Source: Coprinellus micaceus
Taxonomy: Eukaryota; Basidiomycota; Agaricomycetes; Agaricales; Psathyrellaceae
Length of the DNA stretch: 64,000 nucleotides
Direction: 5' to 3'
Assembly (NCBI GenBank): GCA_951394405.1
Contig: OX596335.1
Location: 434,001 to 498,000 of the forward strand
Shown here: piece after piece, positions 48,754-60,104 of the stretch
Position numbering within the stretch: the first letter of the stretch is position 1
Layout: each line of letters starts with the position of its first letter
Notes under the pieces: model-generated
Databases searched by the model: none
The model's input: only the letters and a program-made list of their open reading frames with translations
Told to the model about the DNA's origin: nothing
Made by a program: the position numbers and the translations under genes

Positions 48754-51218
48754 ATGCAACGTCGATTCTCCACCTTGATGTCCCGGAGTGCTTCGTCTTC
48801 GGGTGCGGGCTCCAGCACCCAACCCCTGTACGAAGACGACAACGAATCCAAGCTTACCCTGACTGCCACGGCGCCTGGCAAGACAGAGCAGCAGGAAGCG
48901 CTCCCTATCCCCAGCCTCAAGATCAAGCGCGTCGACAACTACTACAGTCGGTGGAGCAAGGGTTGGAAATACAGGGTCAGCGCTCTCTGTTTTGTTTGCA
49001 AAAGTAGATGACTGACGCGTTCCGACACGTATAGAACACGAGTTCGAAGGTTACCGTCGAGAACGTCCCCATCCTAGGCTCAGGATCTTCGAATGACCAA
49101 TGGAAGGACTGCAGCTTTGTGTAGGTTCACTTGGTATCAGCCAATACCTGTTTGCTAAACCTCCGTTTGCAGCGTGGTCCGCACAATCCCCAGGGTCGAG
49201 AATGCGGAACCGACGTTCAAGATCGTTGTGAAGAGCGAGTATATTCTAAAGGCCTGCAAGGATGTCATCGAGTCCTGGCCGGGAATTTCCTGGAACGCGG
49301 ACCCCCTAGAGATGGACCCCCAAATATTCGTCACCTACCACCAGCAGTTCCTCGAGTATCAGGCCAACCTCGAGAACAAGAAGCGCACCGAGATCGATAC
49401 GCACCTCCTCACCTCCATTAGGCTCCTCAACAACACCATCGCATCGGACTACCGAACGACCCTCGCGACGATCAAGCGCCTGACCGCGCACGGGGAGATC
49501 ACCTTCGACCTCCTCAACGGCATTCTTGTCCCTCGCACCCTCTTCGTCATCAAATGCGGCGTCACTGGCCTCCCCCGACTCCTTCAGCTGTCTTACTTCC
49601 AAAAGACCGCGATTGGGGGCAAGCCGGTGTATCAGTTGGTGCTCGAGAGCGTGGACCTCGTTGACCAGTCGATGAGCAACACCGTTGGACTTGGCCGTGT
49701 CCAGACGGTGGTTTACTTGCCCCCGTTCAAGGGCGCGGTTCCCATCACCACTTTAGATGCGTACCCTTTGAAGTACCATCCTGATGAAGCAGGGTTGAGG
49801 GAGGTGATCATGAAGCGGGGCAAGAAGTGGTCCAGTCTCATGGGTGTGCATCACAAGCAGTACAATGGCATTGCGGCGCTAAAGTGCAATAGCAAGGTTA
49901 TTAAGCATAACGTGAGTATCTACATAAGTCTCCACTGGACATGAACTTACCTCTTCGTGCAGGTCACCAGTCGCATTATGATCGACAGGTCGACTTTCCG
50001 TCGCCTCAATCCCAACTACAGCTTCCCTGTCCCTGTGCAACCTAAGGTCGAACAAGTAGATCAAAGCAACCCGCGCAACCTGAACTACTCTTACGACCAG
50101 TATGGCAACATCATCCAGCCTCCTGCCCCACTTCAAGCTACCGGAGGTGAGCGTTCTTCCCCTTCCCTCGTCCCACAGGATTGCTGACGACTGTCGATAG
50201 CTGATGTCGTACAAGCCCAGTCGGCTGAGAAAGGTGCCCTGGAAGACCTGACAGACGACGACCTTCTCCTGACTCCCGCCGCCTTATACGGCTTCAGTCT
50301 GGGTGATAAAGCCTGGTGTAAGTTCTATTTATTCTCCTCCCCGAGAGAGGGTTGCTCACCGCTCCAATTTGTATTCAGTGGAGTTCAACATCGAGCTCAT
50401 TGAAGAAGTCGAATGGAATAACGACGCCTTCTCCAACCTCGTTCTCCCGGACGGCCGAAAGGACCTCCTTCAGTCTCTCGTCGAGTCTCACCACCGCGAG
50501 CTTGGGTTCGACGACTTCATCAAGGGCAAAGGTCATGGTCTTGTTATCAATTTGTTCGGACCCCCTGGCGTCGGCAAGACCTTCTCCGCTGAGGCAACCA
50601 GCGAGCACGTGAAAAGGCCTCTCTACATTGTTGGTGCAGGCGATCTTGGGACGACTGCTAGCACACTGGATGCTGCGTTGGAGCGCGTATTCGATGTCGC
50701 GACTGCTTGGAAGGCTATCGTCCTCATTGACGAAGCCGATGTGTTCTTGGAGCAGCGTTCTCTGCACGACTTGGAACGGAATGCTATGGTGGCCGTCTTG
50801 TGAGTATTAAATTCCTCGTTCCGGAACCCCGGCACTGACCCAACGATATTCCAGCCTTCGACACGTCGAATACTACCGTGGCATCCTCTTCCTCACCACG
50901 AACCGCGTCAAGTCCTTCGACGAAGCCTTCCTCTCCCGTATCCACGTCGCCCTCCACTTCCAAGCGCTCTCCGAAGAGTCCAAGGAACAAGTCTGGGCTG
51001 CGTTCATCGAAAAGGCAGGCGCTGGTGACAACATCACGAAAGAGCAAATCGCGTTATTGGCGAAACGCGATATCAATGGAAGGCAGATTAAGAATGCTGT
51101 GAGGACAGCGCATTCGTTGGCTGTAGGAAGGAAGGCCGAGGTGAAGTTTGAGCATATCGTCCAGACGTTGGATGCGATGGCAGAGTTTAATAAGGAGTTC
51201 CAGAATGGGAGGGCTTAG
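48754..51218 (+). CDS. Fungal AAA ATPase with DUF7025-type N-terminal region
   Basis: Seven exons (48754-48975, 49035-49120, 49173-49911, 49963-50146, 50201-50317, 50379-50799, 50855-51218) give 710 aa. The first ~430 residues form the fungal N-terminal region found before this AAA type (motifs KIKRVDNYYSRW, WFSWNADPL-like PGISWNADPLEM, ITFDLLNGILVPRTL). The AAA core has Walker A GPPGVGKTFS, Walker B IVLIDEADVFLEQR, sensor 1 FLTTNRVKSFDEAF and the arginine finger in LSRIHVALHF, then a helical lid. All ATPase residues are present. Such proteins are abundant in filamentous fungi; the substrate or remodelled target is unknown. Confidence 0.9.
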
Positions 51219-51502
51219 CCGTCACCCCAACCTCGTTTCAGGATCCTTCTCACCATACGATTCGGAGATCAGGTTATGGCTAAAATCAAGTGTACTTTTA
51301 GGCTAGACGGGCTTCGTGTCCATGTACGATTATTATGACGAATGCGAACAGGATCATGCGCCATCGAGTGACCTTTGTGCACCATCGCACCGTCTTGCCT
51401 TCCCGGGCTTCGGAAGCGTTCCGAGAGCACGATCGACATTGATCTAGGCTGACGGTGCAGCGCCCAGCTCCTAACGTCTCCTCCCATCCATTCTGTTCTG
51501 AC

Positions 51503-52634
51503 ATGGCTAACTCTACAGACACATCTCCGGTCCTTGCAGGCTCGATAACCGACTGCTGTGTGCAAACCGTCCAGCACACTGGCGAGCCTCGCGGGAGCAC
51601 GGTCGAAATCGCAGGCATCCCAACCTATTTCGCTGGGCCAACCTTTCCGACCACTGGGACAAAGAGAATTCTACTTTACTTCCCCGACGTATTCGGTCCG
51701 TTCTATCTGAATAGTCAACTCCTTCAGGACTACTACTCGGCCCAAGGTACAGCACACACCTCTCGCAGCTCTGTACAAGAGCGAGCTCGAGTCTAACGTG
51801 GTAAGACAGGATTCTACGTCCTGGGTATCGACTACTTCTTTGGAGACCCTATACAACTGCACCTCGAAGAGCCAGACTTTCACAAGCCCACATGGGTTGC
51901 GAAGTCGCAGAATCAAGCTATCGTGGCCGTTCCAAAGTGGATAGAGGCCATTCAGAAGATACACGGTAAAACTCCTTCCGGATCCGTAATGGCGGTTACA
52001 TTGCTCATGCAACGGAACTGATACAGGAATTGACGCCAAGTATAGCGCTGTAGGGTACTGTTTTGGAGCACCTTACGTTCTTGAGGCTGCGAAGAACGAC
52101 AGCGTCGTTGCCGGTACGTCAACTTGAAGGTGACCCAACTCAAAAGGCAGCGAGCACAGTTCATATCTACACCCCTCAGCTGCTTTCGCACATCCGTCAC
52201 GCCTGACCGAAGACCACTTCAAGCAATTAACTAGTACGTCCCTGACACCGATAGACCCAACCTCCCGACGTGCTCACTATCCCGCCGAAGAGCCTCTTCT
52301 AATCTCTGCAGCTGGTACGCAAGTTTACCTCAAATGTTGATGATCCCGTTTGCTCACCTTTTCGTCTGACAGAGGTTGACAATGCCTTTCCCTCCGAGTC
52401 CCGGAGACGTGCAGTAGACATTTTGACAGATAAGAAGGCAATCTTCCATCTACAGCTGTTCTCCGGCGTTGCCCATGGCTTTGCGACGAGGGGAGACATC
52501 AGCATCGAAAACACAAGTCAGTATAGCCTTTGGTTCAAAACCCGGGGTATCTGACGAAATTATATTAACTAACAGAATGGGCAAAGGAAGAGTCAGCAAG
52601 GAGTATTGTCAGTTGGCTCATTCGGTTCTCGTGA
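51503..52634 (+). CDS. Dienelactone hydrolase family protein
   Basis: Seven exons (51503-51746, 51810-51965, 52027-52113, 52180-52233, 52291-52314, 52373-52516, 52576-52634) give 255 aa, the usual length. The alpha/beta-hydrolase fold has its Cys nucleophile in GYCFGAPYV, Asp in AEVDNAFP and His in GVAHGFATR, the C-D-H triad of dienelactone hydrolases. They act on lactones or esters, for example in aromatic breakdown; the true substrate is unknown. Exon 5 is only 24 nt. An upstream in-frame ATG at 51455 (16 more residues) is possible. Confidence 0.9.
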
Positions 52635-52764
52635 ACGTAACAGCGGTATTTAGAACCAACACGTAGGGGATTAATCCAGGGAGGCGAGGGCAAGCGTACG
52701 GCAGCAGTTGACGTTGAACACTCCGGCCGAAGGCCATCTGCACTGGCACATAGCAGACATTCGA

Positions 52765-53404
52765 TTATAAAACTAGGGTCGCAGCCGCCTCATCTCTGAC
52801 CACGATTTGGAGAGGGGTATTCTCTATGTCAGCCGCCCAGCCAACACCTTGGGGTGCAACGGGGGGCATTTTTGTTCGACCGTATTCATCAATACTCATG
52901 ATGAGGATGAGGAGCAGCCAAACCCAAACTGAAGCCGGTTCTCTAAGGACACGGTCGATGAGCGCTGGCGATCCAACAGCCAGAGCGATCTTGAAGCCGA
53001 TCCTGGTACGCGCATCTTTCACGCAATAGTTTCAGTTGAACTCATCGAACTCATCGCCAACGGCATCGTGACGTACCCTGTTGAGCCTGGACGACAGTTG
53101 CAATATCCTCCTGAAACATCTGCCACGGCCAATAATCCTCGCCGTTTCTCTGGAGGTAGACTTCCATGCGTTCTTGCATGATACCCAAGAGCGGGTCTCC
53201 GTTGTTTATTAACAGGAGCGCGGCATCGGCGTACTGGGACTGTGGGACTTCGCATTGTCCACACGCTCGTTCAACGGTGGTGAACCATTCTCCCAGATCT
53301 TCCGAGCCACTAAGCAGGGGATCGCGCCCGTTCTGGAGGATATATCTCAACAGGCGTCGCTCGAGCTCGCCCCCTTCAATGCGATTCGCGAGATCGTGGG
53401 CCAT
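52765..53404 (-). CDS. Paralog 1 of ISG12-like cluster (N-terminal domain, divergent C-terminus)
   Basis: Two exons (53404-53077, 53015-52765) give 192 aa. The first ~110 residues share the pattern of the three relatives to the right: ELERRLLRYIL, DPLLSGSEDLGEWFTTVERAC, PLLGIMQERMEVYL and YWPWQMFQEDI. The intron falls at about the same place as in the relatives. The C-terminus differs: one hydrophobic segment (VWVWLLLILIMSI) and no Gly/Ala-rich ISG12-like domain. This is either a diverged or a truncated member. No function can be assigned. Confidence 0.75.
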
Positions 53405-53945
53405 GGTGATAGTTCGCAGATAAGGTTCGATGGCAGCGCCTGGCCCTTTATATAGGCGCCCACACAGTCACACGGGCGCGGACACGTGCGAGAAGCGCAA
53501 GGGTATGAATGCAGCCATGACGGTACCAAGGATAGCGACTACGAGGGGGTTATCATTGACGCTATGGTCGTTTAATTGGTTCTCGTGAAGATAGCGCGCT
53601 TGACATCCTCGAATGATGTGGTTTGAACCTAAAAAGAAAGAAAGAATGCAAGTGAGTTTTCACCAAGAACTCGAGGTGCGTGGTCGGGTTAAACGAAACC
53701 TCATATACGACCCCGACTTCGCGGTTCACAACTCCAAATTGCTGATAGCGGCGGGCGCTTAATCGCGCTAGCGTGGGAACCAATGCTTTCCACCGGCTTC
53801 GACGAAGTTCAGGTTTCTCGGGCTTTACATTCGGTGTGCAACATTTAGAAGGAATTTGCAATGAATCGTGTAAAAAAATGTAATAAGTCGACCGGTCAGA
53901 AGTCCAGCGGGTATTACACAATACTCAGAGCGCTGCGCTCAGCAT
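53405..53945. promoter_or_regulatory. Promoter of paralog 1 and spacer
   Basis: On the minus strand GGGCGCCTA (53461-53453) runs directly into TATATAAAG (53454-53446), 42 bp before the ATG. GGGCGCTTA also occurs on the plus strand at 53753-53761. No gene in the rest. Confidence 0.6.
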
Positions 53946-54703
53946 CTAGCCTCTGCCCCTCAAAGTCATATGGCCAGCCCTCGCGGCAATCGCCGCCAGA
54001 ACAACGGTTTCAATGGCGGGCAGACTGGCCGTTGCGCCCACCATTTGCAGGACAGAGAACAAACCACCGGTTGCTGCGCCGTAGAAGATGGATTGAATGA
54101 GGGCCGCGAGGGACCCTAGGAGGACGGAAAAGGGTAAATTAGTTCTCCGTCGAGGTCTGAGCGCCATGGAGTAAAATTAAGTGAGGACGAACCTAAGGCG
54201 ACGCCGGCCGGGGTGAATCCGATGAGATTGAGGGCCAAGATTCCAGCAGTGGGGACGAGCACGGCAGCCCCCGCTACCATCAAGGCTATTCCAGCGATCT
54301 TCTTCCATGTCCAACCCGCTGTGTGTGTACACTCATCAGCGAGTGTCCCACATAGAACTTCGGCGAACCTACGTTTATCGCTTTTCATGACAATACCGAC
54401 GATATCCCTTTTAAAGTCAGCCCAAGGCCAATACGCCTCCCCACTCTTCTCTCTGTATACCCTCTCCCTCTCCTTCATAACCTCAGCCAGGGGCGACTCG
54501 TCGTGAATCAGTTGAATAGCGGCTTCGGTGCGCTGAGTATCAGGAATCCTGGACTTCCTGCACGCCCGCTCGATGATGAGGAGCCACGCCCCCAGCTTTG
54601 CAGAAGACCCTTTGAACAGAGGATTGCTTTCCGTCGTGAGTGCCCAGCTCAAGAGACGGCGTTTGAGTTCCTCAGAGCTCAAATGGTCGCCTGTTGTAGC
54701 CAT
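53946..54703 (-). CDS. ISG12 (IFI6/IFI27)-like protein, paralog 2
   Basis: Three exons (54703-54373, 54318-54193, 54115-53946) give 208 aa. The N-terminal domain (ELKRRLLSWAL, NPLFKGSSAKLGAWLLIIERAC, PLAEVMKERERVY, AYWPWADFKRDI) is shared by the cluster. The C-terminal ~100 residues are Gly/Ala-rich and hydrophobic (GILALNLIGFTPAGVALG, SLAALIQSIFYGAATGG, FSVLQMVGATA), resembling the animal IFI6/IFI27 family in its GFT.xGIA and S..A.(L)Q..GATA motifs. Human ISG12 proteins are small membrane proteins of mitochondria or ER linked to apoptosis and antiviral action; a role here is inference. The 54-nt first intron is a multiple of three without a stop, so retention keeps the frame. TATAAAC lies at 54750-54744. 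Confidence 0.8.
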
Positions 54704-54855
54704 GGTGGTGGTCCGAAGTTGGGGGTCGTTGCCGGCGGGATAGGTTTATATGATGACTGGTCAGAGGAGGCTTCTGCCCGAAGCCGACAGCGAAGACACA
54801 AATTAGCGGAATTGACATAATGAAAACCAAGTTTATTGAAGAGGGTGAATCACGA

Positions 54856-55847
54856 CTAGTTCTTTTTACTGACACTCCCCCTCTTCTTCGGTCGATAGAC
54901 CGAATACTCGACGGGCAGACCTGGTGAAGTGGGACCTGGATAGGGAGGGGGTGGAGAGTCTGTACCCGAGGCCGAGCTATCAGGGCCGTCCGGAGCAGGC
55001 TGGGCGCCGTAAACCAGTGAAGCGATCCCAGCTCCCACTGCAGACACACCTCCCGCGATGGCACCAGTTGCAGGGAGGATGGCAGTGGCACCCATCGACT
55101 GGAGTACAGAGAAAATACCAGCGGTTGCGCCCCTGTAGAACACAGACTGGATGAAGGCTGCGAAAGATCCTGTGCGATGGATTCATATCAAAGGGGGTCT
55201 AAGTGCCGCGAGATAAGACCCACCTCCTGCTATCCCGGTTGCGGTGAACCCGATGGCGTTGAGTGCGAGGATGCCCAACGCAGGGATGATAACAAACGAG
55301 CCACCGATCATCAAAGCAGACCCCGCCGAAGCAAAGATGTAAGGATGCTCGCTGCGGAGCTTCTCCAGCCCATCCTTCGCCTTGTCCAGCGGCGACTTCT
55401 CCTTGTCAGCCATAACTGCAATCAAACGTCAGCAGAGGTAAACTTTAATCCTAGGGCAGTGACGCACTCTTCTCTGCCTCCACGATCACTCGACGAATAT
55501 CGTCCTTGAAGTCGTTCCACTCCCAATATACATCGCCCGACTCCTGGAGATACCGTACCCTTCGTTCCTCCATGACATGCTCTAGGTCGTCCTGGATGAA
55601 CACAATCGCGGCCTCCACATATTGAAGGTCCGGAATCTCATTCTCCTCGCACGCCCTCTCCACAATCTCAAACCAACTCGCCAAATCCTTCGAGTTCCCC
55701 TTGAAGTATGGGTACCGGGACGAGGTATTCGCCCAAATGAGCAACCTCGCCTTCAGGGTTTCGGGTGATATGGGGACTTTGACGATGATCATGCTGTTGG
55801 GTGGTGGTGGTGGTAGAAAGAGATAGCCACTCACCTATAACGGCCAT
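54856..55847 (-). CDS. ISG12 (IFI6/IFI27)-like protein, paralog 3
   Basis: Four exons (55847-55835, 55776-55468, 55415-55224, 55169-54856) give 275 aa. It has the cluster's N-terminal domain (ETLKARLLIWA, YPYFKGNSKDLASWFEIVERAC, VMEERRVRYLQESGDVYW) and then the ISG12-like block (LGILALNAIGFTATGIAGG, SFAAFIQSVFYRGATAG, FSVLQSMGATAI, TGAIAGGVSAVGAGIASL). A Pro/Ser-rich tail ends in a basic stretch (YRPKKRGSVSKKN). The 13-nt first exon is the model that restores an N-terminus like the paralogs; a downstream ATG (MIIVKV) is the alternative. Predicted to be a multi-helix organelle-membrane protein by family analogy. Confidence 0.8.
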
Positions 55848-56272
55848 GGTAGCGCCCACAGAAGCGCAGCCACCTTGAGGTTAGGGTGTTGTGAGCGTCA
55901 GAGTCTGAATGAGGCATGCTGTGACACCACGTTGCACCGTGGGCGCCTCGATCACTTTACAGCGGTCACAGGGGCACACAAACCCCTTTGTACTCGAGGC
56001 TCATGTCCAAGGCTCAATCCTGGCTTACATTCAGCAATGTCAATTGAACCTATGATAGTTTGTGAACAGCCTTTTCACTGGTGGGAGTGGAGAACAAAGG
56101 GAGTGGTTGATGGACGGGCTCGGGACTTGATGGTATTGATCTCGGTCGCAAATGCACATATCGCCAATAAGCGCCCGACCAAGGAGAGAAGTGCTACGGC
56201 TCGTAGAACAAGTGTTGTATTAGGGGGAAATATAGTCCAGGAAACGTAGTTAAGATTCGAATCATCCGTTCT
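55848..56272. other. Upstream region of paralog 3
   Basis: TAAGCGCCC at 56168-56176 (GGGCGCTTA in the sense of paralog 3, about 320 bp upstream). No gene seen. Confidence 0.35.
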
Positions 56273-56987
56273 CTAACGCCTCTTGGGCCACTTTCCCGAA
56301 GGACAGAACCTTATAAATTCAGGAGTCAGCTGTGACCAACTCGTAGGAAAGCGAAACGACATACGTGATGCGGAAGTTCGTTCCTGGGACCTTGCACTGG
56401 TATACTGGCGGGACTGGTATCATATCGGGCGGCGGAGGAACAGGACCATGGAAAACGGGAGGGGAGGTGTACGCCGTGGTGCAGTTGACCGTCTCGCAGG
56501 CAGCAACGGTGCAGAAGGGCCCGTTCTTCAAAATAGAAATCACTGGTGGTAACGGGCATCAGAGGAAGAGAGTAAACGTACGACTGGTTGGTCGGGGGTG
56601 ATGCTTATGCCCGTGTTGAGGAAGTCAGGGTCCTTAACGAGGTAGTAGTACCAATAGTTGGGCTACATCGAAGGCAGTCCCGTGAGCACGGCTTCCTCGA
56701 TGCCCAGAACCACACTGGGTGATGCGTACCTCGAAGTAAAACCCAGCTCGAGCGAGAGCACTAACTGGGCGGCCAGCACTGTGAGTAGTCGTATAGAAAA
56801 ACCCTGCTGAGGTCCCGAGGCCAGCCTTCACAATACTTTGACCCTTGCCCAGGCTACCCTGAGAGTCTTGACCAATGAACAGGTCGATCGCGCTGGGACA
56901 GTTGTTGGTGACGGTGTATGTCTGGGCGGCTACAAGGCCGGCGCATAGGAGGAGAGCTTGGGCAATAAGGGGGAGGATGCTGCGCAT
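56273..56987 (-). CDS. Small secreted protein, thaumatin-like N-terminal motif
   Basis: Four exons (56987-56730, 56662-56582, 56525-56365, 56309-56273) give 178 aa. There is a clear signal peptide (LPLIAQALLLCAGLVAAQ) then YTVTNNCPSAIDLFIGQ, a start seen in thaumatin-like and other small secreted fungal proteins. Aromatic-rich GFYFEPNYWYYYLVKDPDF and a Pro-rich Cys region (FCTVAACETVNC, VFHGPVPPPPD, YQCKVPG) follow. Six or seven Cys suggest disulfides. It is shorter and has fewer Cys than true thaumatin-like proteins, so the assignment is loose. TATAAAA lies at 57066-57060. Confidence 0.75.
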
Positions 56988-57686
56988 GTTATGTCGGGGG
57001 CGGGTTGGTCGGCTCGAAGAGTATTTGGAGGCTGGGTCTCAATTTGAAATCCATTCCGGTTTTATATCCTGGAACCCTGAGGTCATGAACTGTCATGGAT
57101 CGTTCTCTATGGGGCACCGTGTCACTTGCGGAGGGCATGTGTCCTTGCCTTGAGGATAATGACGTCCGGCGATCCATGTCAAAACGTCTTGGGAGATCAG
57201 TACCATACGCAGTCTGCCAACTCGAGAGCGACGGCCCTTTGTACCTGGCGCCGTCTGGGCATTACTGGAACTTGAATACGCCTGATTTGTGAACTGATTT
57301 TCCGGACCCACAATGACCTGGACTCCCTTGCAGAAGGGCTAGGCGAATGTGCAGTGTATGGATCAGGCAGGGCTCCCTTAATAGGTCACAACACCAGAGG
57401 TTTACGCCTCTGTATTAAGCGCCACAACATGATAATCTGAAAGCGTGATCAGACGGGATGGAACCAAGATCGAGGAATGGAGTGCATACCATACAGGAGG
57501 ACGCATTGCTTCGAAAGGATGGTGTAGATGCTAAGTAAGGATAGAATCTATGAAGTAGTGTGGCAAATCTAGTTGTCCGCGAAAAGGGGTATAGTAATAC
57601 GAAATGTCCTAAGAAAGATATCAGCTTGGGCGTCTCAAAAGGGTACCTGGACGGGCTGCTCACCGAATTAGAAAGTAATAAAACAA
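56988..57686. other. Spacer
   Basis: Promoter of the small secreted protein (TATAAAA at 57060-57066) and 3' flank of the beta-helix gene. TAAGCGCCA near 57416 is one base off the dispersed motif. No gene. Confidence 0.35.
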
Positions 57687-59376
57687 TCAGTGTTCCAGCT
57701 TCTGTGTGTATGGCCTCTGTGTCATCTCTTTCGTGTTATTGAAATGTTTCTTCTCCTCCATCTTCTTCAGGAGGTACTTCCTCCCGAAGAAAGCGCCTAG
57801 CCCCACTGCCAAGACGCCGACAATGACACCGACAGCAATACCTGCTGGGCTTCTACCACTCGTGCTGCTCCCACTCACGGTCCCTGTACCCCCAGACCCT
57901 CTGGTACTGGCGGTGCTGCCATTCGAGGGGTTGAGACCAAATGGCCAGAAGTCGCCACCATTCGGGGGCAAGACACACGTCAGACTATCGCCATCCGAGA
58001 TCCCCACAAACTCATCCTGCAACTTTCCCGACGCATCATTCATATCCGTCCCAACCGTCGCCCAATCCACTATCCAAGGGTAAGGCGCAGGGACCGAGTC
58101 CGTTTCAGAGCAATTCGGGCCCTTCCCTCCAATGAACGTCGTGTTCCCAACGAGCTCGTTCCCCAGGACAGTGAAGTTATCAGCAGAGGTGACGGCGATA
58201 CCGTAGGAGAAGGCCCCAGAGAAGGTGTTGTCCCGAATGATGCCGTTGCGGTTGCGGCTTTGACCGAACTTGTCGCCGAACCACGTTCGGGGACCGATGG
58301 CTATCCCAATCTTGATGATAGCGCTCTCGTAGTTGCTGCCCTTGGCGTCACCGGCCTCCTCACCGTCGTTGGCGAACCCGCCAAGAATTGTGTTCTTGCG
58401 AACGATGGTGTTCGTGTAGTCTCCATCATAGGGGTTGTAGTCGACAAGGTTGATGCCACCTAGAAGAGTGTTCTGTGCAAGATGTCAGTCTGCAAGGAAT
58501 CGACCGTGATGTGCCGGGAGCGGGCGTACGTTGGTTACCCAAATCGTGTTGTTCTCGATTAGGCTCCCTGGAGACCCAAAGACGACGATGCCGCCGTCTG
58601 TCGCGCCAAGAATCATGTTACCCCTCACGATACTATTCCGACACGCGAGGCTGATACCGTCCGCCCATTCCTGGAACGTGTCGATTCCACAGGGCCCAAG
58701 ATCGTTGTTCTGGATAACGACGCCGTTACAAGTGTGGGGCCCCTCGGCAATGTGTAAACACGTCCAAGAACGAGGGTTGAAGGACCGGACATATTCGATG
58801 AGCTGGTTTGAGTTGTCACCACCCATTTCAATGTTTCCGCCACCGTCCGTGGGCGACGAGGTGCCTCTTGTACCGTCGATCTACAAAGTGCCATTAAAAT
58901 AGAGAGTTGAGTCGCATGGCAAGGCAACGTACCTGGATATTCCTCAGCTTTACGCCGTCGCAATCGTTGCACGTCCCGTCTACCGCAACCGTGTGTCCCT
59001 TCCCATTCGCCACAGCGCCTGAAACCACCAGCATGGCGCGCTCATCTCCTCTCGGATACCCAACCGTGCTAATTTCTTGGTTTGGCTGTGTGAAAACGAT
59101 AGGCGCTTGAATGAGGTATCGTTCGTTCTGGCATAGGTGAAGGGTGTACCCATTGCCGCCGTCGAGGAGCCTTTGGTTCAGTCGGTCAGTGACAGTGCTC
59201 GCTGGGTCCGCAGGCTCGCAATCGTCCGCTCGTCTCTCTACCCCTGAGACATCCAGGGTACTTCTATGCTTGTTCGTGAATGTGTAGGATTTCGAGCGCG
59301 GGTTGTGCCCGCCGTCCATGGAAAAGATAGTCTGGAGAAAACACAAGACTGTGGAAGGGTTAAATAACCACCACAT
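57687..59376 (-). CDS. Secreted right-handed beta-helix protein with C-terminal membrane anchor
   Basis: Three exons (59376-58933, 58880-58530, 58472-57687) give 526 aa. A signal-like N-terminus (MWWLFNPSTVLCFLQTIFS) is followed by a domain of about 380 residues with repeated N-x(N/T)-x-hydrophobic turns (VVIQNNDLG, IVRGNMILG, LIENNTIWV, IVRKNTILGG, IIRDNTFSG, VLGNELVG), the PbH1 pattern of pectate-lyase-like parallel beta-helices. Next come a Ser/Gly/Thr-rich stalk, a TM helix (G-I-A-V-G-V-I-V-G-V-L-A-V-G-L-G-A-F-F-G) and a basic cytosolic tail. Probable cell-surface glycan-active or binding protein; no catalytic residues can be assigned. The frame continues upstream to 59628, but the ATG at 59376 begins the signal peptide. 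Confidence 0.85.
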
Positions 59377-60104
59377 ATCCTTTCTATATGACTCTTGGCT
59401 TACAAGAAGAGAAATAAAAAGAATGAACGAGGGTTGGAAACCAGAAACGCGACAGCAGAGGATGAGAGGGAATATGGCAGAATTTGTTCCCGGACCCGAT
59501 TGGATGCTCAGCCTAAAAATAGCGCAACGCCAAGGCGATGGGTCCGTAGGGGCGCCAAAGTCGCGCACAAATCTGGCTTCAGGAGGCTTCTGGTTGCTCC
59601 GTATATGAAGGGGATATACGTAAGACATGAATATATACCTAGATAATCCAACCGACGCACCTGGCCCATCCCTGTTGGTGTACTGGTGCCAGGATTGGGC
59701 AAGGTTCAGGAGCAGCGTTCGAAATTATGGACCGTGCCGGTAGGTGTAGCTTCATCAAAATACTGGAAGTCAACATTGAGAACTTGAATCCCTTGGCCAT
59801 ACCTCACACCCCTGTGGGAGAAGCTGGTCATTAATGGGCGCCTAAAACTGCAGAACTTAATGTCTCCGGCGAGCTCCTTCGTGAATCGGACGGCAAGGAT
59901 ATCGACTTTCCAGAGGCAACTAAATTGCACTCAATGATCGACCCGGGGTGGTACCTTGCCTGTAGGTAGGACTCGACGTGCTGAAAGCTCGTGGAATGCC
60001 GCAGCCTCGAGGCATGGTCAGTGCGCTCCAGACACGTGCCCCCGTTCGGGCGCCTATTTAATGGTCCGTGCGCGTAAGTGGAACCTTATCTACGAACCAT
60101 CACC
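59377..60104. promoter_or_regulatory. Divergent promoter region of beta-helix gene and paralog 4
   Basis: For the plus-strand gene, GGGCGCCTA (60048-60056) overlaps TATTTAAT (60055-60062), 43 bp before the ATG. Another GGGCGCCTA is at 59837-59845. No coding sequence supported. Confidence 0.55.
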
